In this document: one piece after another, positions 52,500 to 60,624 of the stretch
Position numbering within the stretch: the first letter of the stretch is position 1
How the letters are laid out: every line of letters starts with the position of its first letter
NCBI GenBank assembly: GCA_041393395.1
Contig: JAWKKG010000004.1
Span: 372,001-436,000, forward strand
Origin: JAGQIB01 sp041393395
GTDB taxonomy: Bacteria; ARS69
Direction: 5' to 3'
DNA length: 64,000 nt
Position numbers and translations under genes: made by a program
The notes under the pieces: generated by a model
Databases searched by the model: none
The model's input: only the letters and a program-made list of their open reading frames with translations
What the model was told of the DNA's origin: nothing

Positions 52500-54230
52500 G
52501 TGCCCGCGAAGTTCCGCCTCTCGTCGCTGCTCAAGCGCGAATACTGGATGAACCAGGAGCGGTCGCTCGTCGGCATCGCGCTCGCGATCGGCGTGGTGTC
52601 GGGCTTCTCCGCGGCGATCCTGGTCTGGATGATCGGGTTCATCGGCGATTCGCTGCGCGTCACCCATCCGGCCCACATGCCGTGGTGGGCGATCTTCGCA
52701 CCGGCGCTGGGCGGACTCCTGGTCGGGCCGATCGTGACGAAGGCCGCGCCGGAGACGCGCGGCCATGGCGTACCGGAAGTGATGCTTGCCGTCGCCCGGA
52801 ACCGGGGTCGGATCCGCCCTCGCGTGGCCGTCCTGAAGGCACTGGCCTCGGCGATATCCATCGGCACCGGCGGTTCGGCGGGTCGCGAGGGACCCATCGT
52901 GCAGATCGGCTCGGCCGTCGGGTCGGCGATGGGCGGCCTCTTCCGGGTGGGGCCCGACATGGTGCGGATGTTCGTGGCGTGCGGGGCGGCCGGCGGCATC
53001 GCGGCGTCGTTCAACACGCCGATCGCGGGCGTGGTCTTCGCGCTCGAGGTGATCCTCCGGGACTTCACGGGACGAGCGTTCGCGACCGTCGTCATCTCCT
53101 CGGTGACGGCTTCCGTCGTGTCGCGCGGGCTGCTGGGGCAGGCCGCGTTCTTCCACGTGCCGAACTACCAGCTGGTCTCGAACTGGGAGCTGTTGCCATA
53201 CGTCTTCCTGGGCATCGGGGGCGCCTTCGTGGCGCGCATGTTCGTGCTGGTGCTCTACACGCTCGAGGACGGCTTCGACAATCTCCGGTTCCCGGAGATG
53301 CTGAAGCCGGCGCTCGGCGGACTGCTTCTCGGGGGGCTCGCGTACGGCCTGCCCGAGGTTCTGGGCACGGGACACACGCCGATCGAGGCGGCGCTCCGCG
53401 GTGAGATGGCGTCGCACATCCTGCTCATGCTCGTGCTCGGCAAGGTGCTCGCGACCTCGCTCACGCTGGGCTCCGGCGGCTCCGGCGGGGTGTTCGCGCC
53501 GTCGCTGTTCATGGGCGCGATGTTCGGCGGCGCGTTCGGACACGTCGTGGCGCTGCTGTTCCCGAACACGCCGATCGAGCCCGGCGCCTACGCCGTGGTC
53601 GGGATGGGCGTCGTGTTCGCCGGCAGCACGTGGGCCGCGATGAGCGGGATCCTGATCCTGTTCGAGATGACTCACGACTACGGGTTGATCCTGCCCATGA
53701 TGATCGGGTGCGTGACCGCGACCATCGTGGCGAAGCGGCTCTCGCCCGACAGCATCTACACGCTGAAGCTCCGTCGGCGGGGAATCGATCTGTCGGACGC
53801 CGCGGCGCCGGTGCTCATGCATCTCCAGGTGGCGGACGTGATGACGCCCGATCCGGAGACGATCGACGTCGGGGCGCCGCTCGTGGATCTGTTGAAACAG
53901 GTCGAGATCTCGGATCACTCCGGTTTTCCGGTGGTGGATGCCGATGGTCGCCTGAAGGGCCTCATCACGTACGCCGAGCTCCGGGACGCGACGGCCGTGG
54001 ACGAGACCGGGCGCGAGTTCCTCATCGCGAGCGACATCATGCGGCCGTTCCGGCCCACGATCGCGCCGGGGGCCGACCTGAACGAGGCCGTGGAGAAGAT
54101 GAAGGGTGCGGGGGTGCGCCGTCTCCCCGTCATTGCACCGGACGGGGAGGGCTTCCTCGTGGGGATCGTGACGAACCACGACGTCGTGAGTGCGCTCGCT
54201 CGGGTCGCGCAGGAACGGAAGGGCCAGTAG
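52500..54230 (+). CDS. ClC-family chloride channel/transporter with CBS pair
   Basis: A 576-residue ClC protein. Selectivity-filter motifs are present: GTGGSAGREGPIVQIGS, with the gating Glu at 130, and GSGGSGGVFAPSLFMGA (GxFxP). About ten membrane helices occupy residues 20-430. Two CBS domains fill the C-terminus (DVMTPDPETIDVGAPLVDLL and DIMRPFRPTIAPGADLNEAV). The gating Glu favours H+/Cl- exchange, although channel and exchanger forms cannot be told apart safely by sequence. GTG 52500 is 30 bases after pgaB, so it may be cotranscribed. Confidence 0.92.
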   Translation: MPAKFRLSSLLKREYWMNQERSLVGIALAIGVVSGFSAAILVWMIGFIGDSLRVTHPAHMPWWAIFAPALGGLLVGPIVTKAAPETRGHGVPEVMLAVARNRGRIRPRVAVLKALASAISIGTGGSAGREGPIVQIGSAVGSAMGGLFRVGPDMVRMFVACGAAGGIAASFNTPIAGVVFALEVILRDFTGRAFATVVISSVTASVVSRGLLGQAAFFHVPNYQLVSNWELLPYVFLGIGGAFVARMFVLVLYTLEDGFDNLRFPEMLKPALGGLLLGGLAYGLPEVLGTGHTPIEAALRGEMASHILLMLVLGKVLATSLTLGSGGSGGVFAPSLFMGAMFGGAFGHVVALLFPNTPIEPGAYAVVGMGVVFAGSTWAAMSGILILFEMTHDYGLILPMMIGCVTATIVAKRLSPDSIYTLKLRRRGIDLSDAAAPVLMHLQVADVMTPDPETIDVGAPLVDLLKQVEISDHSGFPVVDADGRLKGLITYAELRDATAVDETGREFLIASDIMRPFRPTIAPGADLNEAVEKMKGAGVRRLPVIAPDGEGFLVGIVTNHDVVSALARVAQERKGQ

Positions 54231-54263
54231 CGCCGGCGGCGTCGACGAGGATGACCGAAAGAA

Positions 54264-54303
54264 GAACGGGCGGCCGGGGAGACCCGACCGCCCGTCCTCT
54301 TGT
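54264..54303. terminator. Bidirectional stem-loop terminator
   Basis: ACGGGCGG (54266-54273) and CCGCCCGT (54288-54295) form an 8-bp stem, extended by an inner GGG/CCC pairing, between the convergent ClC and secreted-protein genes. It is A-rich on the left and T-rich on the right, so it could serve both transcripts. Confidence 0.75.
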
Positions 54304-54340
54304 TCCCACGCTCCGGAGTTCCCGGAGGCGGCGATTCCGG

Positions 54341-56359
54341 CTAACGGAGGTGAGTGACCTTCCGCGTCGTCTCGCCGTCCACCGTCTCGACCCGCACGAA
54401 GTACACACCGGTCGCGACCGCCTCGCCGGCGTCGTCGCGGCCGTCCCACTGCACTTCGGAGCGGCCGGCGGGAACCGCCGCATCGAGCAGCGTGCGGACC
54501 GCGCGTCCCCGAACGTCGAGCACCGTCACGCGCGCCGGGCCCTCTCGCCGCGACGAGAAGGAGAGACGCGTGGAACTCGCGAACGGATTCGGCTCGATCG
54601 ACACGCCCGTCTCGCCGAGTGCAGCCACCGGAGCGTCGGTGGCGCCCATCGGGCCCGGGGTGATCGCGTTGATCGCGAAGCTCGTGCCGATCCCGGGACG
54701 ATAGATGCCGACATCCGCGGTGCGGAGCGCGCCCGGCGTGTCCGCGTCGAAGCGGAAGTTGTAGAGCATCTGGTACTCCATCGAGTTCGCGGCCGGATCG
54801 ATGGAGTACTCGTCCGTGGCCCAGGCCACGGAGCCCGGCGTCACGGTGGCGGTCCAGTCGTTGCCCGGATCCTGGTCGATGTCGCGGAACTCGACGTTCG
54901 TGATCGTGGCGCCGCTCACGCCGACTTCGAACGACCGGAGGCCACGCGACACGGTGCGGTTGTAGAGCGCGTACTCGTAGTGCCACGTGCCGTCACCGTT
55001 GTCGGTGATCGAGATCGAGAGCATGCCGATCCCGTCGTCCGCGGCCGCGGTGGCCGACGTCCGGAAGCTGCCGAACGCGCCGACGCGGGCACCGGTCTGG
55101 AACGCGTACTGGTTGCCGGGATCGCTGATGTTCCAGCTCGAGCCGGTCCAGGTCGCGGTGACGTTGCGCCAGCCGATGTTGTTCGCCACCGCCTGGTCGT
55201 TCGCGACGAAATACGCGCCCTCGTAGCAGTACTGGGCGCCGGAGTGATTCAGATCGGAATCGAGAACCTCGATCCGATGCGCCACGCTGTTCAGACCGCT
55301 GCCGAAATTGCTCCGATTGCAGTCCGCGGGCGTTCCGTCGAAGTAGGATCCGCACGCCTCCCAGACGCCGAGGTACGGATCGATCTCCTCGCGCGGACCG
55401 AGGTACATCCGGTCGCCGTTGTTGCCGGCGGAGTAGGTGTCCGAGCAGCCGATCGCGAGGTAGGTGCCGTTGCTCGGGGCCGGGCAGCCGAAGTCGCACT
55501 GGTTGTTCGAGAGCGCGAAGAACCCGTGCTTCATCCAGTTCCGGCCGATCTGCTCCAGGCGACCGTTCTCGAGACGGAACATCGCGAGCGCGATGAACGG
55601 ATGCGTTTCCTGCATCGGCGCGTTCCACGGCACGATCACGTCGCCGCCGTTGCACGACGTCGTGGCGGCCGAGAGCCCCGCCGTTCCGTTCGGGTACGTT
55701 CCGATGTGACCCTGCGCCACCAGGCCGTAGAGCTGCCCGAGCACGACATCCAGGAACCCACCGCGCGGATCCGGCAGCTCCTCGAGCGAGCGGGTCTCGA
55801 TCGCGAGGTGGGGGGTCGACAGGTCGAGTTCCGCCCCGCCGAGCCACGCGCCGGCGAACTCGGGGCGGCCGAGCTGACGCGCGCCGGCTTCCGTGAGGAT
55901 GACCTCGCCGGTGCGGTAGTGGATGCCGTCCTCGTGCGCGGCCGGGATGAGGTCGCGCAGTTCGAGGACCCAATCGCCGTCCACCGTGCGGACCTGCATC
56001 GTGCGCTCTTCCGGTGCGCCGGGAACCACGATCTGCAGTCCGTCGAGCGCGAGGGCGCCGCGCTCACCGAGGAGCGCGAGGCCGCCTTCGAGGTTCAGCA
56101 CCGCGCCGCTTCCGAGACGCTCCAGACGGGTCGCGTTGGTCTCGGCCACCAGCCCGGCGGGGGTGGCGGCGCGGAACGCGAAGACGTCGGGAGTCTCGCG
56201 CGGCAGGGCCTGACGAACCCCCTCGACGGAAAGACCGTGGAGGGCGAGAACGTCCGAAGGGAGCTGGAGAGAGAGGCGCGCGTCGAGGACGGGGCGATCC
56301 GCGGCGAACGCGAGCGAGGGCAATGACAGGAGCATGGCGGCGGCGAGCGCGCGTCGCAT
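54341..56359 (-). CDS. Large secreted beta-rich protein with FlgD/T9SS-type C-terminal tail
   Basis: A 672-residue exported protein. The signal peptide ends after SLAFAA. The middle contains many cysteines in likely disulfide pairs (NNQCDFGCPAPSN, AIGCSDTY, EACGSYFDGTPADC, YCYEGAYF) and beta-rich, Asn/Gly-rich sequence, which looks like an extracellular structural or binding protein. The last about 80 residues form the FlgD-like Ig tail (TVLDVRGRAVRTLL, VQWDGRDDAG, GVYFVRVE) that also ends two other proteins here. ATG 56359 has GGAGGCAAAG upstream. I recognise no enzymatic motif. Confidence 0.82.
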   Translation of the reverse strand: MRRALAAAMLLSLPSLAFAADRPVLDARLSLQLPSDVLALHGLSVEGVRQALPRETPDVFAFRAATPAGLVAETNATRLERLGSGAVLNLEGGLALLGERGALALDGLQIVVPGAPEERTMQVRTVDGDWVLELRDLIPAAHEDGIHYRTGEVILTEAGARQLGRPEFAGAWLGGAELDLSTPHLAIETRSLEELPDPRGGFLDVVLGQLYGLVAQGHIGTYPNGTAGLSAATTSCNGGDVIVPWNAPMQETHPFIALAMFRLENGRLEQIGRNWMKHGFFALSNNQCDFGCPAPSNGTYLAIGCSDTYSAGNNGDRMYLGPREEIDPYLGVWEACGSYFDGTPADCNRSNFGSGLNSVAHRIEVLDSDLNHSGAQYCYEGAYFVANDQAVANNIGWRNVTATWTGSSWNISDPGNQYAFQTGARVGAFGSFRTSATAAADDGIGMLSISITDNGDGTWHYEYALYNRTVSRGLRSFEVGVSGATITNVEFRDIDQDPGNDWTATVTPGSVAWATDEYSIDPAANSMEYQMLYNFRFDADTPGALRTADVGIYRPGIGTSFAINAITPGPMGATDAPVAALGETGVSIEPNPFASSTRLSFSSRREGPARVTVLDVRGRAVRTLLDAAVPAGRSEVQWDGRDDAGEAVATGVYFVRVETVDGETTRKVTHLR

Positions 56360-56475
56360 CTTTGCCTCCAGAAGGGAGTCGAGGAGCCTAGGGGTCGAGG
56401 AGCCTAGGGTGGGAACAAGGGTACCTGCCGATTCTCGCGCATTCGCGGATCCGAAGCAAGTCGCGTGCGGTGCCG

Positions 56476-56505
56476 TTGACGCGGTCCTTCGCGTCCCCCT
56501 ACCAT
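56476..56505 (+). promoter_or_regulatory. Promoter placing the transcript start at the GTG of the UnbV-TPR gene
   Basis: TTGACG (56476-56481) and TACCAT (56500-56505) are spaced by 18 bases. Transcription would begin at about 56512, which is the first base of the GTG start codon, suggesting a leaderless mRNA. No ribosome-binding site is seen before the GTG. Confidence 0.4.
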
Positions 56506-56511
56506 TCCCGG

Positions 56512-59500
56512 GTGAAGCTCCTGCCGACGCGAGCGAGCGCTCTGGGCGCCCTGCTGCCGCTCCTTCCCGCCATTTCGAGTGCCCCGGCCCGCGCGACTCC
56601 GCGCTTCCACGACGTGACGGAGGCGTCGGGGCTCGAGTTCGAGCACCGGACCGGATTCGACGGGCACCACTGGTTCCCGGAGATCGTGGCCGGGGGTGCC
56701 GGGATCGCGGACTTCGACGGGGATGGGCGGAACGACGTCGTGCTCATCGACGGCGGCCGCCTGCCCGACGGTCCCCCCGGCGAACACGTGGTCTTCCGGA
56801 ACGTCGGCGAGGGGCGCTTCGAGCCGGCGGCGCGGTTGCCGGGAGCGGCGTACGGCCAGGGCGTGGCGATCGGCGACTTCGACGGCGACGGCGATCCGGA
56901 CCTGTACGTGACGAACGTCGGCCCGAATCAGCTGTTCCGCAACGACGGCGGGTTCCGGTTCGTGGACCGCTCGGCCGAGGCCGGCGCGGCGGATCCGGGT
57001 TGGTCGACGTCGGCGGCGTTCGGCGATCTGGACGGCGACGGCGATCTCGATCTCTACGTCGCGAACTACTGCCAGTGGAGCGCGGCGGCGCAGAAGCCGT
57101 GTCGCTCGGCGCGCGGCGAGCCGGACTACTGTCATCCGTCGGCCTACGCCGCGGCGCCGGATTCGTACTGGCGCAATCGCGGAGACGGCACGTTCGAGGA
57201 CGCGACGGCAGAGAAGGGATTCGATCGCGCGTACGGGCACGGGCTCGGCGTGGTGATCGCGGACCTCGATCGGAACGGTCGCCCCGACGTGTTCGTCGCG
57301 AACGACGGCGACGCGAATCTGTGGTGGCGTCAGGACGGAACGGGTGCGTTCGCGGAGGACGGCCTCCTCTCGGGCCTCGCGTTCAACGGTGTGGGAATGG
57401 CGGAGGCGAGCATGGGAGTCGCGGTCGCGGATCTCGGCGCCGACGGGGACTGGGACCTGCTCCTCACGCACATGACGGGGGAGACGAACACGCTGCTGCG
57501 CAACGACGGGGACGGCTTCTTCACGGACGCGACGGACGCGGCCGGTCTCGGTGCGGCGAGCGTGATCTCGACGGGATTCGGTGCATCGTTCCAGGACTTC
57601 GACCGCGACGGCGACGACGATCTGCTGATCGCGAACGGCGCGGTGATCCGCGGGGACGCGACGGGCGAGTGGCCCTACGAACAGCCGGACGCAGTGTATG
57701 AGAACGAGGCCGGCGTCTTCCGGTTGCTGTCCGCCGACGAGTCCGGACTCCGGACGCACGGGGTCGGGCGAGGCGTGGCTTGCGGAGACCTCGACGGCGA
57801 CGGGGACGTGGATGCCGTGCTCGTGAACGCGGGGTCGCGCGCCCGGGTTCTGCGCAACGACTCGGCGCCCGCCGGCCACTGGCTCGGCGTGTCCCTCCGA
57901 GAGGACGCGCCGAATCCGGAGGCGATCGGAGCCGTGGTCTCCGTGCGGGACGCGACGCGCTCCCGTCCGGTCCGTCGGGTCGCGCGGGACGGGAGCTTCC
58001 TCTCGGCGGGCGAGTCCCGCGTGACGTTCGGCGGTCTCGGTGCCGGCCCGATCGAAGTCGCGGTGAGCTGGCCGGACGGCGCGACGGAGGTCTTCGCGAC
58101 GGAGACGGATCGGGACGTGACGCTGCGTCGCGGCGAAGGGGCGGCGTCCGGCGAGGTCGCCGAAGCCGCTTCGACGCCCTCCGCGGAGATCGCGACGGTC
58201 GCGGTCGCGCCCGCCTCGCTCGCGCCCGCGCGCGAGGTGCCACCACTTCCGGATCTCTCGAGCGTCGACGCCGGGGTGCGCGATCGGGTCCGGGACGCCT
58301 GGTCGGCTCTCGCGGAGCACCCGGAGTCCGGTGACGCGTGGAAGGACTGGGGAGTGGCGCTGTTCGCCGACGCCGAGGACTTCGCCGGGGCCGGCGCCGC
58401 GCTGGCCCGCTCGCTGGAACTCACGCCCGGCAATCCGCGGGCCGCCTATCTGCTCGCGGTCTGCGCCGAGCGGATCGGGGATCCGGCGACGCGGCGGAGC
58501 GCGCTGGAGCGGACACTCGCGCTTGCGCCGGACTACTTGCCCGCCGCGTTGCGTGGGATCGAGCTCGATGCGGAAGAAGGCCGCCTCCACGAAGCGGCCG
58601 AACGGGCGGCGACGCTCGAGGCCGTGGCCGGCGCGGAGGCGGCGATCCTGCTCGCGCGGGCCTGTCGGCTCTCCGGTCGGCAAGCCGAAGCCACGGCGGC
58701 GGCGGAACGCGCGGTTGCCGCCGCCCCGGATTCTCGGCGCGCCTGGTGGGAGCTCGGGCTCGCGCGTCGCGCGGCGGGCGACCCGGCCGGCGCGGCCGAA
58801 GCGCTCGCGCGGGCGGAGGCGCTCCCGGTGAGCGACCGCGGGGATCCGTGGCTCGCGGAACTCACGGCGGGACGCGGCGGCGACGCCGGGGTGCTCGCGA
58901 GCGCGCACCAGGCTCGGCGGGCCGGGGATCTCGCCCGCTCTCTTTCTCTCTTCGAGGACTACGTTCGCCGGCAACCGACCGATCCCGTGGGGTGGACGAA
59001 CGTCGCCGCCGCGCGTCGGGATGCGGGCGACCTGCCGGCGGCCCTCGACGCGCTGGCCGAGTCCCTCGCGCGCGACTCGACGCGTGCGGAGACGCATGCG
59101 CTGCTCGGCAGCGTGCTCCTGCAATCCGGCCGCTCGGGAGAGGCGCTGGCGGAGTTCGACGCGGCGATCGCGCGCGACTCGACGCTCGCGGATGCGCACC
59201 GGGATCGCGCGGCTCTCCTGGAGGCCGCCGGGAGACGCGACGATGCGCTCGCGTCCCTCCGGACCTTCACGCGACTTCGTCCCGCCGACGTCGACGGTTG
59301 GGTTCGTCTCGCGGAGGCTCTCCTGCGGGCGGGAGACCTTGCGTCGGCGTCCACGGCGCTCGACCGGGCACTCGCGCTCGACGCCGCCGATCCCGTGGCG
59401 AACTTCCGGGCGGGAGGACTGGCCCTCGCGGCGCAGGACGCGGCCGCCGCGGCGTCGCGCTTCGAGGCCGCCCTGGCTGCCCGACCGGACTGGGCCGAGG

Positions 59501-59637
59501 CCTCGTTCGGGTTGGGCCTCGCGTGTCGACTCGGGGGAGACCGTGCGCGCGCACGAGCCGCGCTGCGGCGCGCGACGGAGCTCGCTCCCTCGAACGAGCG
59601 GTTTCGAACGGTGCTCACCGAGCTCGAGGGCGAGTGA
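56512..59637 (+). CDS. Secreted FG-GAP/UnbV protein fused to a TPR array
   Basis: A protein of about 1041 residues. After a signal peptide (ending near PARATP), residues about 30-440 carry FG-GAP/VCBS blades with Ca-binding loops (DFDGDGRNDV, DFDGDGDPDL, DLDGDGDLDL, DFDRDGDDDL, DLDGDGDVDA). ASPIC/UnbV follows at about 450-535 (GHWLGVSL, VTFGGLGAGPIEVAVSWPDG). Residues about 600-1041 are a long TPR array (AEEGRLHEAAERAATLE, AVAAAPDSRRAWWELGLA and more). CRTAC/UnbV-TPR combinations occur in environmental bacteria, but their role is not known. ATG 56470 in frame is an alternative start, but it would sit inside the promoter. Confidence 0.85.
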   Translation: MKLLPTRASALGALLPLLPAISSAPARATPRFHDVTEASGLEFEHRTGFDGHHWFPEIVAGGAGIADFDGDGRNDVVLIDGGRLPDGPPGEHVVFRNVGEGRFEPAARLPGAAYGQGVAIGDFDGDGDPDLYVTNVGPNQLFRNDGGFRFVDRSAEAGAADPGWSTSAAFGDLDGDGDLDLYVANYCQWSAAAQKPCRSARGEPDYCHPSAYAAAPDSYWRNRGDGTFEDATAEKGFDRAYGHGLGVVIADLDRNGRPDVFVANDGDANLWWRQDGTGAFAEDGLLSGLAFNGVGMAEASMGVAVADLGADGDWDLLLTHMTGETNTLLRNDGDGFFTDATDAAGLGAASVISTGFGASFQDFDRDGDDDLLIANGAVIRGDATGEWPYEQPDAVYENEAGVFRLLSADESGLRTHGVGRGVACGDLDGDGDVDAVLVNAGSRARVLRNDSAPAGHWLGVSLREDAPNPEAIGAVVSVRDATRSRPVRRVARDGSFLSAGESRVTFGGLGAGPIEVAVSWPDGATEVFATETDRDVTLRRGEGAASGEVAEAASTPSAEIATVAVAPASLAPAREVPPLPDLSSVDAGVRDRVRDAWSALAEHPESGDAWKDWGVALFADAEDFAGAGAALARSLELTPGNPRAAYLLAVCAERIGDPATRRSALERTLALAPDYLPAALRGIELDAEEGRLHEAAERAATLEAVAGAEAAILLARACRLSGRQAEATAAAERAVAAAPDSRRAWWELGLARRAAGDPAGAAEALARAEALPVSDRGDPWLAELTAGRGGDAGVLASAHQARRAGDLARSLSLFEDYVRRQPTDPVGWTNVAAARRDAGDLPAALDALAESLARDSTRAETHALLGSVLLQSGRSGEALAEFDAAIARDSTLADAHRDRAALLEAAGRRDDALASLRTFTRLRPADVDGWVRLAEALLRAGDLASASTALDRALALDAADPVANFRAGGLALAAQDAAAAASRFEAALAARPDWAEASFGLGLACRLGGDRARARAALRRATELAPSNERFRTVLTELEGE

Positions 59638-59817
59638 ACCAGGCCGCGATCGCCCCGTGTAAAAGGGCTCTGGGGCCATCTCCGGGAGAAATCCCTGGCA
59701 TCCCGTAGGTAGTTTCCCCTATTCTTCAACAGGTTGGTGGCATGGCCCAGGCCGCGAATGCGGTTGAGAGGAGCTGGCCATCCGGGGCAGTGCACTGCCC
59801 GAACCAGGAGGAAGTAC

Positions 59818-60378
59818 ATGAAGAAGGCTACGATTCTCGTCGCGGCGTGTGCCCTCGTGGCGCTCCCGGCGTTCGCGGAGCAGAAGGTCGACCAGGGTTC
59901 GCCGGTCGTCCTCGGTTCGCTCGACTGCGCCGGCGCCACGGCCGGTACCTGCGGTGACGTGCTCACGGGCGTCGTCGGCAACACGCCGGGCGGCCCGCTG
60001 GAGTACGGCTGCACGACGCTGGATTACGACCTGTGCGCCGAGACGATCTACGAGATCTGCGTCGGTGCCGATGACGTTCTCTCCGTCGACATGACGTACA
60101 ACCACGTTTCCGGCGCGACGGATCTCGATCTGTTCCTGCTCGGCAGCTGCGACGCGACGGACTGCCTCGACTCCTCGACCGGCACCTCCGGTCTGGAGAA
60201 CGTCTCCGCGAACGTGACCGCCGGCACGTACTATGTCGTCGTGGACGGCTGGACGACCGGTGGCGTCGGCCGCTGCGTCGACGGCTCGCACACGGTGACC
60301 GTGTCCTGCTCGTCGCCCTGCACGCCCGTCTCCGTGGACGAGCAGTCGTGGGGTTCGGTCAAGGCTCTGCACCGCTAG
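59818..60378 (+). CDS. Small cysteine-rich secreted protein with PPC-like domain and C-terminal WGSVKALHR motif
   Basis: A 186-residue exported protein with a textbook signal peptide (KKATILVAACALVALPAFAEQ), ATG 59818 and AGGAGGAAG upstream. The mature part (residues 25-165) fits a bacterial pre-peptidase C-terminal (PPC) beta-sandwich: TDLDLFLLGSCDATDC, SGLENVSANVTAGTYYVVVDG, HTVTVSC. About ten cysteines suggest disulfides. The last residues SVDEQSWGSVKALHR are separated from the domain and could be a sorting or anchoring tag. A clear intrinsic terminator follows, so it is a stand-alone gene. Confidence 0.78.
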   Translation: MKKATILVAACALVALPAFAEQKVDQGSPVVLGSLDCAGATAGTCGDVLTGVVGNTPGGPLEYGCTTLDYDLCAETIYEICVGADDVLSVDMTYNHVSGATDLDLFLLGSCDATDCLDSSTGTSGLENVSANVTAGTYYVVVDGWTTGGVGRCVDGSHTVTVSCSSPCTPVSVDEQSWGSVKALHR

Positions 60379-60403
60379 TCGCGGTTCGGGCCCATGGCCT
60401 TTC

Positions 60404-60437
60404 GAGGCGCGTCCGCTCCGGCGGGCGCGCCTCTTTT
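60404..60437 (+). terminator. Intrinsic terminator
   Basis: GAGGCGCG (60404-60411) pairs with CGCGCCTC (60426-60433), with a further inner CCGC/GCGG pairing, followed by TTTT. It lies 26 bases after the PPC-protein stop. Confidence 0.85.
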
Positions 60438-60624
60438 CACGTTTGCGCGCTCCGCCGATCGCCCGACCCGCGTTCCCGGTGGTGCGAATAATGTGTCTGG
60501 GCGGAACCCGCCCGGATGACGGAGAATGCGGGCGCAAGTTCGGCTGGTCGCGAGGCGCGGAACGACATCTCCCGCGTCTCGCCGATCGCAGACACAGTTT
60601 CCGAACCACAACGAAGGGGCAACG

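Noticed and set aside
52374..54986. Antisense frame of 870 codons over the ClC gene
   Set aside because: His/Arg/Glu-rich shadow of the ClC codons; no start signal and no fold-like pattern.
59690..59730. Sigma-54 promoter (TGGCA ... TTGC) before the PPC-protein gene
   Set aside because: TGGCATCCCG is present, but the -12 TTGC element is missing at the required spacing.
60492..60596. Long-range 8-bp pairing (TGTGTCTG with CAGACACA) in the ettA leader, as a riboswitch-like structure
   Set aside because: An 8-bp match within about 250 bases is expected by chance nearly half the time; no further supporting stems or terminator/anti-terminator.
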